Origin: Branchinecta lynchi
Taxonomy: Eukaryota > Arthropoda > Branchiopoda > Anostraca > Branchinectidae
DNA: 64,000 nucleotides
Assembly (NCBI GenBank): GCA_023053575.1
Contig: JAKZAP010000009.1
Location: 12,505,869-12,569,868 of the forward strand
Direction: 5' to 3'
The notes under the pieces were generated by a model. It was given only the letters and a program-made list of their open reading frames with translations. It had not been told where the DNA came from and ran no database searches. The position numbers and the translations under genes were made by a program. Shown one piece after another: positions 42,701 through 50,499 of the stretch (positions within the stretch are counted from its first letter, which is position 1; every line of letters begins with the position of its first letter).

Positions 42701-45700
42701 CCCCCACGATTATCAAGTTAAGGATAAATATTCCTTCAGCCCAAGCTGACTGCGAATCATATTTGATGGTGCAAAACGGATACGTCAGCTGAATTTTATT
42801 GGAGCTATATTTCGGCCCTTCTTGGCAAGGGTCCTCTTCAGGCTCGAAACCGCTCAAGTTGGAAAAAGGAACTTGTGGGAAACAAAACTAAAGATTCTAG
42901 CCTAGCGTTAAGTATTTAACTTCGTAAATTCCTTCGTGAGACTCGCTTGGAGTTAAAAAGGTTGCTGTGATTTTTTTTGGACACGGCTGCTGTTTTTGCT
43001 GCTCGATTGGGTCGTTGGTCGGGTAGAGATTTTTCTGCATTTGGGCTGGCTTTCGCTTTGTTGTAGAGAAGAGCTTGGGGTCTGAATTTCCTTTCACTGA
43101 TGATGCCATTGCCTTTCCATGTTTCTGGTAGTGAGTATTAGCCTGTGTCTCTGTTGATCCTTGTTATGGCACTTGAGCATACTCAAGTGCCATATAGCGA
43201 TCGTAATTTCTGTCGGTCTGTCTGTCTGTCATTCTGTCGGTCTGTCCAGGTTTTGCTAGTTTGGGCACTTCCACACAAGCTAGGACGATGAAACTTCGCA
43301 GGCATATTATCAGGGACCCGACCAGATCAACTTACAAAATTTGTAAGTTGATCTGGTAAATAATCAATTCCCCAATCTGACTTTCCCCGGATCCGGGAGT
43401 CCGGAAACTATAAAGCAAAAGGGGGAGCAAAAGGTAGCAAAAAGTGCGATTCCCAAGAGCGGGATCGATCCACGGACCTCTGTGTCGCGAGTCATATCCT
43501 CTACCACGGGGCCAAGGCTTGAAGTTTGAAAAAGCGAGTGCGGGACTAGGTACGGTTTAAAGATTAAAGTAAGACCGAGTGCTCGGAACGAAAATGGTAA
43601 AACTAAACCAATCTCGTGAAACGCTTCCACATAAGCTAGGACAATGAAACTTGGCAGGAATATCAGGGAACCGACCAGATTAACTTGGAAATAATCACTT
43701 TCCAGATCCGATCATAGTGGGGGGAGTGGACGGATGGGAAATCAGGAAACTATTAACATGCATAACTTGGAAAGGGTAATCGGACATGCGTGAAACTTGA
43801 CATGTGTCAAGGACAAGTGTTTCGGATATTCAGTTTCAAATCCGGACCAGATTCGATACCTGTGGGGGGGGGGGGGGGAGAGTGGCACAGGAAATCTCCT
43901 GAAACGCTTCCACATAAGCTAGGACAATAACACTTGGAAGGCATGTGACGGGACCGACCAGGTTAACTTGGAAATAATCACATATTAGGTACTTTCCTTG
44001 GTCGACTTGGAAATAGTTCCTTCCCCGGTACGGTGATGTTGGGGGAGTGGAGGGATGGGGAATCTAGCATCTAGTGACATGCATAACTTAGAACAGGTGA
44101 TTGGACGTGACTGAAACTTGAGAAGTGCAGGAACAAATGCCTCAGATGATCAATTTCAAGTTCGGACACGGGGCCAAGACTCGATGTATGAAAAAGCGAG
44201 TGCGGGAGTAGATACGGTTTTAAAGATTAAAGTAATACCAAGTGGTCAGAACGAAAGTGGTTAAACTAAACAAATCTCGTGAAACGCTTCCACATAAGCT
44301 AGGACAATGAAACTTGGCAGGAATATCAGGGAACCGACCAGATTAACTTGGAAATAATCACTTTCCAGATCCGATCATAGTGGGGGGAGTGGATGGATGG
44401 GAAGGAAACTATTAACATGCATAACTTTGGAAAGGGTAATCGGACATGCGTGAAACTTGACATGTGTCAAGGGCAAGTGTTTCGGATATTCAGTTTCAAA
44501 TCCGGACCAGATTCGATACCTGTGGGGGGGGCTGAAGAGGGGCATATGAAATCTCCTGAAACGCTTCCACATAAGCTAGGACAATAAAACTGAGGGAACC
44601 TGAGGGAACCGACCAGGTTAACTTGGAAATAATCACATATTAGGTACTTTCGTAGGTCGACTTGGAAATAGTTCCTTCCCCGATACGATGATGTTGGGGG
44701 AGTGGAGGGATGGGGAATCCAGCATCTAGTGATATGCATAACTTTAGAACGGGTGATCGGACGTGAATGAAACTTTAGAATTGTCAGGAACAAGTGCCTC
44801 AGATGATCAATTTCAAGTCCGGAACGAATCCAATAACTGGGGGGGGGGGGAGATCGAGAGATCGGGATGAATGAAACTTGGCAGGCAGGTTAGGACTCTG
44901 TCAGATTGGCTTAAAAATAGTCCCTCCCCCGATCCGACCATCGTTGTGGGAGAAACAGTTATCAGTGAGTGGAAAACCATTTCAGATTTAGCAGACCAAG
45001 TCGATTTGCTGATGAAATGAATATCGGGAGAGAGATGCGGCCTTGACAACTGCAAACCGTATCTGACAAACATGCTAACTGTTCTTACAAGTGCCATATG
45101 AACTTCCAGCTCTTGTTCATAATTTCAACGGCTTCTCTTATAGTTTGATGAAGTCCGGTGCATGTTGCAAGAATCTGGACTTTTCCAAAATGTACAACGT
45201 ATGATGGGTTTTCGAAAACCTTTTCTGCCAGTGCTGATTTGAAAATGTAATTTGGAGGGTGTCCATTCGAAAGGGCGTGGTCGATCTCCTGTTCATGTTC
45301 TGTGAGCCTCTTTTCGAAAGTCCTCTCTGTCCTGCCGACATAGTGCGTCTCGCAGTCGCAGGGTATCGAATAAATACCTCGTTGGAGCTTTGCCGGCGTT
45401 TAGGTAGGACAGCAGAGTTTTTATGTTATCCTTTTTTATGGCACTTGAGCTTACTCAAGTGCCATTTAGCGATTGTAATTTCTGTCCGTCAGTCTGTCGG
45501 TCCCGGTTTTGCTAGTTCGGGCACTTCCAGATAAGCTAGGACGATGAAACTTGGCAGGCATATCAGGAACTGGACCAGATTAAATAAGAAATTGTCGCTT
45601 TCTCGATCCGACCATCTGGAGGGGAGTGGAGGGAGGGGGAATCCGGAAAAAATAGGAAAAATGAGATATTTTTAGCTTACGAACGGATGATCGGATCTCA

Positions 45701-48700
45701 ATGAAACTTGATATATGGAAGGACTTCGGGTCTCAGACCCTCCATTTTAAATCCAGACCGGATCCGGTGACACTGGGGGGAGTTGGAGGGGGAAACCGGA
45801 AATCTTGGAAAACACTTAGAGTGGAGGGATCCGGATGAAACTTGGTGAAAAGTACAAGCAAAAGTCCTAGATACGTGACTGATACAACCGGAACGAATCC
45901 GTTCACTTTGGGGGAGTTGGGGGGGGGGGGGAGAAGTCCGAATTTGTAGTGATCCCGCGAGTTCCGTGCTTCCTGATGTGCTGGGACGATGGAAATTGAC
46001 AGGCATGTCTGGGACCCGACCAGATTAAAGAGGAAATCGTCAACTCCCCGATTCGACCATCTGGAGGGAGGGGGGAGTGGAGGGAGGGTGAAGCCAAAAT
46101 TTGAGGTATTTTGAGCTTGCGAACGGGTGGTCGGATCTTGATGAAAATTGATATTTAGGATGACCTCGTGTCTCAGACATCTCACTTTAAATCCAGGCCG
46201 GATCCGATGACACTGGGGGGAGTTGGAGGAGGGAACCGGAAATTTTGAGAAACGCTTAAAGTGGAGGGATCGGGATGAAACTTGGTGGGAAAAACAAGCA
46301 CAGGTCCTAGACACGTCATTGACATAACCGGACCGGATCAGGGCACTGTGGGGGAGTTGGGGTGGGGGTCCGGATTTCTAGCGATCTCGCGAATTCGGCA
46401 TACTTCCTGATGTCCTAGGGCGATGAAACTTGGCAGGTATATCAGGGATCCGAACAGATTGACTTGAGAACAGCCGTTTTCCCGACCCGACCATCGTGGG
46501 GGGAGTGGGTGGATGTGGAGTCCGGAATCTAGTGACGTGCATAACTTTCGAACGGGTGATCGGATTTGAATGAAACTTGTCTGGTGAGCTATCGCTTCGG
46601 ACGTTCAGTGTCACGTCCGGGTCGGGTCCGATACCTGTGGGGATGGGGGGTGGGTGGTGGAAAACTCAAGAAACTCTAAAGCAGAGGGATTGGGACGAAA
46701 CTTAATGGATGGAACAAGCATTAGGCCTAGATGAAATTGACGGAGCCAGATGGTTTCGGGGCTCTGTGGGGGAGTTGGAGGGGGTTTCCTGGAATTCCGG
46801 TAGTCGTGAGTTAGAATAGTTCCAGATGTAAAACGACAACGAAACTTTGCAGGCATATTAGCGACCCGAATTATCTTGACTTAAGAACCTGACACAACAT
46901 ACACCCGGAAACTTCCGTTCCTAGATCCGAGCATTTTTTGGGGAGCAAGAGAAGAGAAATATGGTAATTGACTTCTATAAATTGCGAACGAGTGGTCTGA
47001 TTCGAGTGAAACTTCATGGGAGATACGAATCGATGGCCTCGACATGTAAAAAATGTGTTCGAACCATATGCGACCACGATTAGGGGAATTGGGGGTGGGG
47101 GGACTTTTGACATGCACAAAAACCAAACGGATGGACCGAATGAGATGCAAATTCGACAGTGCCGAGTTTATGCGGCCTAGATTTGTTATTTGGCGTCCGG
47201 GCCGGATTCGGCCAAGGTAGGGGGGGGGGTACTGGAAACTTGCAGATAGGCTATGCTCCAATTTCAGTCAAACTTGATGGACAGGAACAGGGAATTAAGA
47301 GATTGGGCCCGAACCGGCTTTGACAACGTTGGTGGGAGGGGGGGGAGGGGGGGTACCGGAACTTTCCAAAAATTCTCAGATTCGAGTGAAACTTGATACA
47401 TGGTATAAACGAAGATGCTTTAGGTGGTCGATTTTTTTTTATTCCGAACGAGATTCGGCCACGGTAGGTGGAGATAGAGTGAGTACCGGAAATTGTGTAG
47501 CACGTCTAGGGATCAAACAAATGGATTTATTGGGATGAAAGTTTGAACAGTCATGTGCATTTGCTACAGACAATCGAGACGATGCCGGAACTGCTCAGAA
47601 ATTAGTGAAACTAAATATCCTATTCCTATTTCCGAACCGCATTTTTGGATGGCGGGTGTAGTTTGTGACGTTCTCATCTACTTTCTTGTACAGCCTACTC
47701 GTACAAGTGCCATATGAGCTCGTAGCTCTTGTTAGGTTTCCGGACAGTTTTTCACTGACTCCTCGAATGTACGGGAGGTAGACACGGGCATTCTTTTCTT
47801 CTCGTTTGTCATAACTAGGAGTGCCAGTGTTTCTTTTGGGGGCCAGATGGATATTCAATCTTCTTTTGATGATTTTTTCCACTAGTTTTACCCGACGAAC
47901 GACCAAATTGAGCAGCAAAAACAGCAGCGGTGTCCAAAATAAAATCACAGCAACTTTTTTAACTCCAAGATAGGTTACAGGTTATTAAAATAACCTATCC
48001 GAGCCGAGGGCGAGTTAGGTTATGAAAAATATCTATTGAGCACAGCTAGGTTGATATTTTTAAATGGCCATCGAGGTTGTTGTTCAAACCTCGATGGAGG
48101 CGTGTTAATTGTTATAACTTTTTCGAACAGAACCATTAACAATTAACCATGCACAAAACCTCTGGATGTTGATATGACTTCATATCATCCTTTCCGGAGG
48201 CCGACATGACTTTATATCATCCTCTCGTATCTACCGCTAACATTCTGTGTGAAGGTTATCGTAGACCGTGGTCATAAGATGATTTACACTGCATACCTGT
48301 TCGAGAAAAGTTATAAGATAATGTGGAAGTTTTCATCCGTCACGATGTCTACGATTGAAAAGGATAAAGTTCAGCTGGCTGCAAAGTCAATTTAGTCCTT
48401 TCTTCCGATTTCGTTTTCTTGTTGCTTTTTTCAGCGCTGAGGAATAGCCTTTGATCATGTGATTACTGACTGCGTTCTGCGTTTGAGAAGCAGAGTCTAG
48501 CAGTTAACCGATAGCAAAGAAACAAAACCATAGTGTTGCTCTCGCAACGCTTTAATTGGCGAAGCCGAACAAAGATTGCCGCAATATTTCGCGGTGCCCT
48601 GGCAACGTAGATCTAGTTGTACACCAAGAAAAGCTTTCACTTGGAAATGAGCCAGTTCGTAACACCCATCAAGAATTTTCATTCCACTATCTACAAACTC

Positions 48701-50493
48701 ATTCTCACGACTGACCTGTCTTTTATTTGCCTGTCTTTGAGTTGTTGCTTCGGTCCGCATTATGTTGTTTTAGTTTTGGAATATGTGATTTACAGTTCAA
48801 TCAATGAATCATTATATTTATCCCTGAATATCTCTATTAGTTTCTGCGAGTCGCTGAAGACAGTTGCCAGAAGTGAAACGAAAATCTCCTTTTTGTTTCT
48901 TTCACAGTCGTACAAAGATCGGTTTGAGTGTCCACCAGAATAGTCTCTGGGTTTGAATTTTATGAAGATTGTTTTTGGGATCCCAAAACGTAAGTGGAGG
49001 GATACCTATGACATCGCAAAAGTTGTCCGTCTGTCCGTCTGTCAGTACGATAACTCTCGAAGGGAATGAGGCATTTTGATGAAACTTGGTGTGAGGATTC
49101 TTTGGGTTCAAGGGTAAGGTCAAGTTCGTACACGGGCTCTGTAGTCTTACATGTAGGGGTGGGGGAGGGGGTTCAAATCAAGAGGCAAACAAAATATTTG
49201 TTAACAGCTAATGTAATAGTCGAGTATGGGGTAAGAAGACACGCTGAACACGATGATGAAAACCATTTTCCGGTCGGACAACTAGTTCGCCCGGAATCCG
49301 GCGAAACCGGAAAATTTGTTAAAAGCGAAAGTTTCATTTGAAGTTGACTAGATGACAGATTTAGGGCTAAGAAAATGATGCTGAGTCTTACCCGGACATA
49401 TAATTCGTCTGGAATCCGGTTGAAACCGGAAATTTTATAAGTTAAAAGTTTATTTGAAGTTATTAGATGTTCTTTATAGGGAAAAATATAAGGTTTGAAG
49501 CCAAGCTGACCATTCATTACGAAAGAAATAGAAAACCGTGATTTTCGGGGTTTTTTGTTCAGTTTTGTGGAAGATTTTATCAAAAGTGGTCAACGTATAA
49601 TGGATTTTTCGAGTGGGCCGTTTTCTGGGTGAAAGCTTCTGCGCTTTCCCAGACGGATGGTAAATTGTATATACACACAGAGCTCAGAATTGTAAATAAT
49701 CACAGATTTGTACATATACATTTTTAACACGCACATTTTATCTTTCGTTATTTTATTTGTATCTGCATCCGCACCGTTTTCTTCTGGTTTTAGCTACATC
49801 TCGTCTTATTGTCTGTTGGTTCCGCATCGTTCTCCTGTTGTGATTGTGGTGGATTTTATGATGTAGTTTTGTTTTGTTTTTCGCTGAGGACGGTTTGCCA
49901 GAAGTTCAACCGAAATATCCGAATTTATATTTATCCCTCGCATATCATCCTAGAGGGATAATTAGCTGATCAAGAAAAAACCCCGAAAATCACGGTTTTC
50001 TATTTCTTTATAGGGATAAAGGAGATACGCTGAATTCGTTTCTGAATTGTTATTTTTTTGCTGGACAAGTAGTTCGCTCGGAATTCGGCCGAAACCGGAA
50101 ATTTGGCAGAAGTAAAGCAGGAAGTTTCTGTCGGTATCGCAAAATTAGATATGGCTTTTAGAGGTATATCTGAACTTGGTTTTCTGAGATGACTAGCGTG
50201 GCTAAGACTTGATCTGGCGAAGACAAGACCCAACTGTCTGGATCAGATATTAGATTTTTGGAATTCATCGAAGCCTTAGGTGTTGTTTTCTTCCAAGTTG
50301 GCCTTAGACCTGCGCTACCAGGAGCAAGGCAAACAAATGACCCCAGCTATGTAATAAGATTGTATCTAACATTCTAACAGCAAACTTGTCGGGAATAGAT
50401 GGCACTCACCCTGTCATGCTTGTACGTTTTCTGCCCGTTAGATGGCAGAATGAAAAGTGCACAGATCAAAATGGTCCAAATGTACATCTGCAT
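36535..50493 (-). CDS. Secreted or GPI-anchored DOMON-domain protein, four exons
   Basis: Joining exons 50,493-50,410, 41,050-40,862, 39,377-39,210 and 36,735-36,535 gives 213 residues with no stop. All donors are GT, all acceptors AG, and all three introns are phase 0. Residues 1-20 are a signal peptide (MQMYIWTILICALFILPSNG). Residues about 29-190 form a DOMON domain, an Ig-like beta-sandwich that binds heme or sugars in related proteins: Gly-Gly-His-Phe-Val-Met-Arg-Trp at its start, the Gly-Trp-Ile-Gly turn, Ala-Asp-Thr-Val-Phe-Ala-Gly, Tyr-Ile-Gln-Asp-Arg, Arg-x3-Thr-Asn-Asp, and Tyr-His-x5-Arg-Gly-Thr near the end. This resembles the N-terminal domain of dopamine beta-hydroxylase/MOXD1 and FRRS1-type proteins. 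The last 15 residues are hydrophobic after a Gly/Ala/Ser-rich stretch, fitting a GPI signal or a tail anchor. No monooxygenase or cytochrome b561 domain follows. Ligand unknown. Confidence 0.85.
36940..37321 (-). pseudogene. LINE 3' end with CCHC knuckle, in DOMON intron 3
   Basis: On the minus strand 37,320-37,080 reads Cys-Pro-Phe-Cys-Asn-Ser-Ser-Asp-Glu-Gly-Leu-Gly-His-Val-Leu-Leu-Arg-Cys and continues about 55 residues to a stop, the C-terminus of a non-LTR retrotransposon ORF2. The 3' flank is A/C-rich with a TA microsatellite at 36,940-36,956. Its 5' side is cut by an inverted-repeat element at 37,322. Confidence 0.65.
37322..37779. mobile_element. MITE with CTTAAAGTTTAACTG ends
   Basis: Left end CTTAAAGTTTAACTGAAAAG and right end CTTTTCAGTTAAAGTTTAA are inverted. 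The interior, with GAAATTCCACTATTTGAAAA and GCGGAGCAACGAAGTAAC, matches the inverted copy at 57,950-58,349. No coding potential. Confidence 0.7.
37780..38334. other. No gene recognised (DOMON intron 3)
   Basis: Intronic sequence with short frames only. A partial inverted block, GTAACAGACAA near 38,275, relates to the hairpin at 38,740-38,770. Confidence 0.5.
38335..38595 (-). pseudogene. LINE 3' end in DOMON intron 3
   Basis: The minus strand encodes His-Phe-Met-Cys-Glu-Cys-Glu-Gly-Leu then about 45 residues ending Glu-Arg-Phe-Leu-stop, the tail end of a CCHC-type LINE ORF2 C-terminus. The 3' end shows a (TTCA)n microsatellite (38,338-38,356), a usual LINE terminus. Confidence 0.6.
38600..38770. 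repeat. Two nested small inverted repeats
   Basis: ACAAGCATTGCCAGGAAGAG is inverted as CTCTTCCTGATGGCAACGCT at 38,600-38,728, and TAACAGACAACA is inverted as TGTTGTCTGTTA at 38,737-38,772. Probably small non-autonomous elements. Confidence 0.55.
39210..39377 (-). CDS. DOMON gene exon 3
   Basis: Acceptor CTTTTTTCAG, donor GTGAGT; 56 codons in phase 0. Encodes Asp-Arg-Ser-Thr-Asp, then Gln-Lys-Asp-Trp-Ile-Met and Arg-Ala-Met-Asp-Thr-Asn-Asp, positions strongly conserved in DOMON domains. Confidence 0.88.
39411..39845. mobile_element. Inverted-repeat element plus ~115-bp tandem duplication (intron 2)
   Basis: GGTCACAACCCGATGARAAA occurs twice in direct orientation (39,419 and 39,530), and CCCGATGAAAAATTT is inverted at 39,829-39,843, giving a TIR-bounded unit of about 300 bp. 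Inside are TAGTA/AGTATCCAG-type short repeats. Confidence 0.55.
40018..40850. mobile_element. Imperfect palindromic element with 25-C core (intron 2)
   Basis: GCCTAGACCCCTGAGG..TATCCGGAGAAACC..AAGTGGTTTTATC (40,188-40,230) is inverted at about 40,530-40,582, centred on a run of 25 C at 40,457-40,481. Outer parts carry TATATTTGCAT followed by G-runs. Similar TATATATTTGCATTC plus G-run sequence flanks the centre of the foldback element at 24,170 and 24,420, suggesting a related family. Confidence 0.5.
40862..41050 (-). CDS. DOMON gene exon 2
   Basis: Acceptor TTCTTCCAG, donor GTGAGT; 63 codons in phase 0. Encodes the DOMON start (Val-Leu-Asp-Gly-Gly-His-Phe-Val-Met-Arg-Trp), Lys-Thr-Asn-Gly-Trp-Ile-Gly and Asp-Thr-Val-Phe-Ala-Gly through Tyr-Ile-Gln. 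Confidence 0.9.
41051..41885. other. No gene recognised (DOMON intron 1)
   Basis: Intronic sequence without a recognised element end. Short frames at 41,525-41,775 lack motifs. Confidence 0.5.
41886..42045. mobile_element. 160-bp MITE (family D) with 22-bp inverted ends
   Basis: AGTGCGAACACACGATCAGG and its complement at 42,026-42,045 bound a unit with CTGCCCGGATTT inside. Four related copies or parts lie at 61,563-62,147. I could not define a target duplication. Confidence 0.75.
42076..42720 (+). mobile_element. Family A element, 5' end and central repeats
   Basis: Starts AACAAGAGCTGTAAGCTCAT then ATGGCACTTG. The first units are the ~125-bp TTTGCGGTTAAGAT/CTTTAAGG variant, followed by units with GAAGTTTCGTCG cores and C-runs. 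The 3' hairpin is missing; the Penelope-like tail begins near 42,720. Confidence 0.6.
42720..43164 (-). mobile_element. Penelope-like element, C-terminal tail and 3' region
   Basis: This is where the Penelope-like frame interrupted at 45,117 resumes: across the family A insertion it continues Asn-Lys-Asp-Gln-Gln for about 20 residues to a stop. Further 3' lies a hammerhead-like core at 42,807-42,843 and a block (42,947-43,025) that is inverted at 47,889-47,969, on the other side of the element. Penelope-like elements often carry such rearranged terminal repeats. Confidence 0.6.
42807..42843 (-). ncRNA. Hammerhead-like ribozyme core in the Penelope-like 3' region
   Basis: On the minus strand CCTGAAGAGGACCCTTGCC then AAGAAGGGCCGAAATATAGC. 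Box 1 CUGAAGA, helix II (GGxCCCUU with AAGGGCC) and box 2 GAAA are intact. Stem I and the cleavage site are not convincing. Confidence 0.4.
43165..45117 (-). mobile_element. Complete family A element inserted in the Penelope-like ORF (1.95 kb)
   Basis: The 5' end is at 45,117 (complement of AACAAGAGCTGGAAGTTCAT). The 3' end at 43,165 is a perfect 13-bp hairpin, TATGGCACTTGAG and CTCAAGTGCCATA, with a CATA loop. Between them are tandem units with ATGAAACTTGGCAG and relatives, a GTCTGTCTGTCTG microsatellite next to the hairpin, a 37-bp palindrome at 43,321-43,357 and a tRNA-Cys-like segment. Removing it rejoins the Penelope-like frame with no target duplication beyond a T-T junction, as described for Helentrons. 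Confidence 0.78.
43446..43517 (-). pseudogene. tRNA-Cys-like sequence
   Basis: The minus strand reads GTGGTAGAGGATATGACTCG then CGACACAGAGGTCCGTGG and GATCGATCCCG, tracking a cysteine tRNA through D arm, variable region and T arm, but the anticodon loop is changed and the acceptor does not pair. Either a pseudogene or a tRNA-derived SINE head, embedded in a family A element. Confidence 0.45.
45118..45435 (-). CDS. Penelope-like element GIY-YIG endonuclease, partial
   Basis: The minus strand is open for over 100 residues: Asn-Ile-Lys-Thr-Leu-Leu, then GIYSIPCDC, Tyr-Val-Gly-Arg-Thr, Arg-Thr-Phe-Glu-Lys-Arg-Leu-x-Glu-His and Arg-Glu-Ala-Val-Glu-Ile. That order is the GIY-YIG nuclease domain ending Penelope-like retroelement proteins: GIY start, Tyr-Val-Gly second motif, the catalytic Arg, and a C-terminal Glu helix. 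The frame is cut on both sides by family A elements (45,436-47,733 and 43,165-45,117), so the gene is dead although the domain itself has no stop. Confidence 0.85.
45436..47733 (-). mobile_element. Complete family A element inserted in the Penelope-like ORF (2.3 kb)
   Basis: The 5' end is at 47,733 (complement of AACAAGAGCTACGAGCTCAT). The 3' end at 45,436 is a hairpin TGGCACTTGAG and CTCAAGTGCCA with a CTTA loop, next to a CTGTCCGTCAGTCTGTC microsatellite. The central array is the best in the window: ATGAAACTTG cores at 45,544, 45,701, 45,835, 45,989, 46,141, 46,275, 46,423, 46,570 and 46,695 give spacings of 125-157 bp and a three-unit order of about 445 bp. The flanks rejoin the Penelope-like frame (Leu-Ser-Gly-Asn-Leu to Lys-Lys-Asp-Asn-Ile-Lys) across a T-run, consistent with T-T insertion. 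Confidence 0.8.
47734..47888 (-). CDS. Penelope-like ORF fragment, RT-to-endonuclease linker
   Basis: The minus strand encodes about 50 residues ending Tyr-Leu-Pro-Tyr-Ile-Arg-Gly-Val-Ser-Glu-Lys-Leu, the conserved linker between RT and GIY-YIG domains in Penelope-like proteins. It is in register with the endonuclease fragment once the 2.3-kb family A element is removed. The RT is missing: the copy is 5'-truncated at about 47,888. Confidence 0.75.
47889..47969 (+). repeat. Inverted copy of the Penelope-like 3' tail
   Basis: The complement of 42,947-43,025 (CTTGGAGTTAAAAA through GTTGCTGTGATTTT to GGTCGTTCGTCGGGTA), placed directly at the truncated 5' end of the element. Inverted tail fragments at the 5' end are a known outcome of Penelope-like insertion. 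Confidence 0.7.
47970..48971. other. No gene recognised; degenerate hammerhead-like motif at 48,854
   Basis: Intron 1 sequence. A small AGGTTATTTTAATAACCT-type palindrome lies near 47,980. CGCTGAAGACAGTTGCCAGA at 48,852-48,871 resembles the 49,884 module but its helix II does not pair. Open frames at 48,497-48,943 lack motifs. Confidence 0.45.
48972..50287 (+). mobile_element. Family B element, interrupted
   Basis: A complete element from TTTTTGGGATCCCAAAACGT to the diverged terminus TTTTTGGAATTCATCGAAG, with GTCCGTCTGTCCGTCTGTC near the start and several central repeats. It is split by a 0.5-kb insertion at about 49,483-50,009. Confidence 0.7.
49483..50009 (+). mobile_element. Penelope-like non-autonomous insertion with 35-bp inverted repeats
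   Basis: AAAGAAATAGAAAACCGTGA continuing to TTTTCGGGGTTTTTT at 49,522-49,556 is perfectly inverted at about 49,975-50,009. CTTTATAGGGA flanks the unit on both sides (about 49,471 and 50,006), a possible 10-11-bp target duplication. Inside, at 49,884-49,915, is a hammerhead-like core CTGAGGA, helix GGTT/AACC, GAAA. Confidence 0.55.
50410..50493 (-). CDS. DOMON gene exon 1 (signal peptide)
   Basis: ATG at 50,493, 28 codons, donor GTGAGT in phase 0. Encodes MQMYIWTILICALFILPSNG then QKTYKHDR; cleavage is likely after Asn-Gly. A second in-frame ATG two codons on does not change the interpretation. Confidence 0.82.
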
Positions 50494-50499
50494 TCTCCA

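Noticed and set aside
42897..43109. 70-codon frame containing Gly-Ile-Tyr as an independent GIY-YIG gene
   Set aside because: It lies in the 3' region of the Penelope-like element in another frame and lacks the rest of the nuclease motif.
31782..45117. A single 13-kb transposon bounded by the inverted family A ends at 31,782 and 45,117
   Set aside because: The 45,117 end has its own 3' hairpin at 43,165 and lies within a Penelope-like gene; the similar ends are two separate copies.
48497..48943. Overlapping opposite-strand frames of 87 and 108 codons
   Set aside because: No motif, no splice context and mutual overlap; treated as intronic noise.
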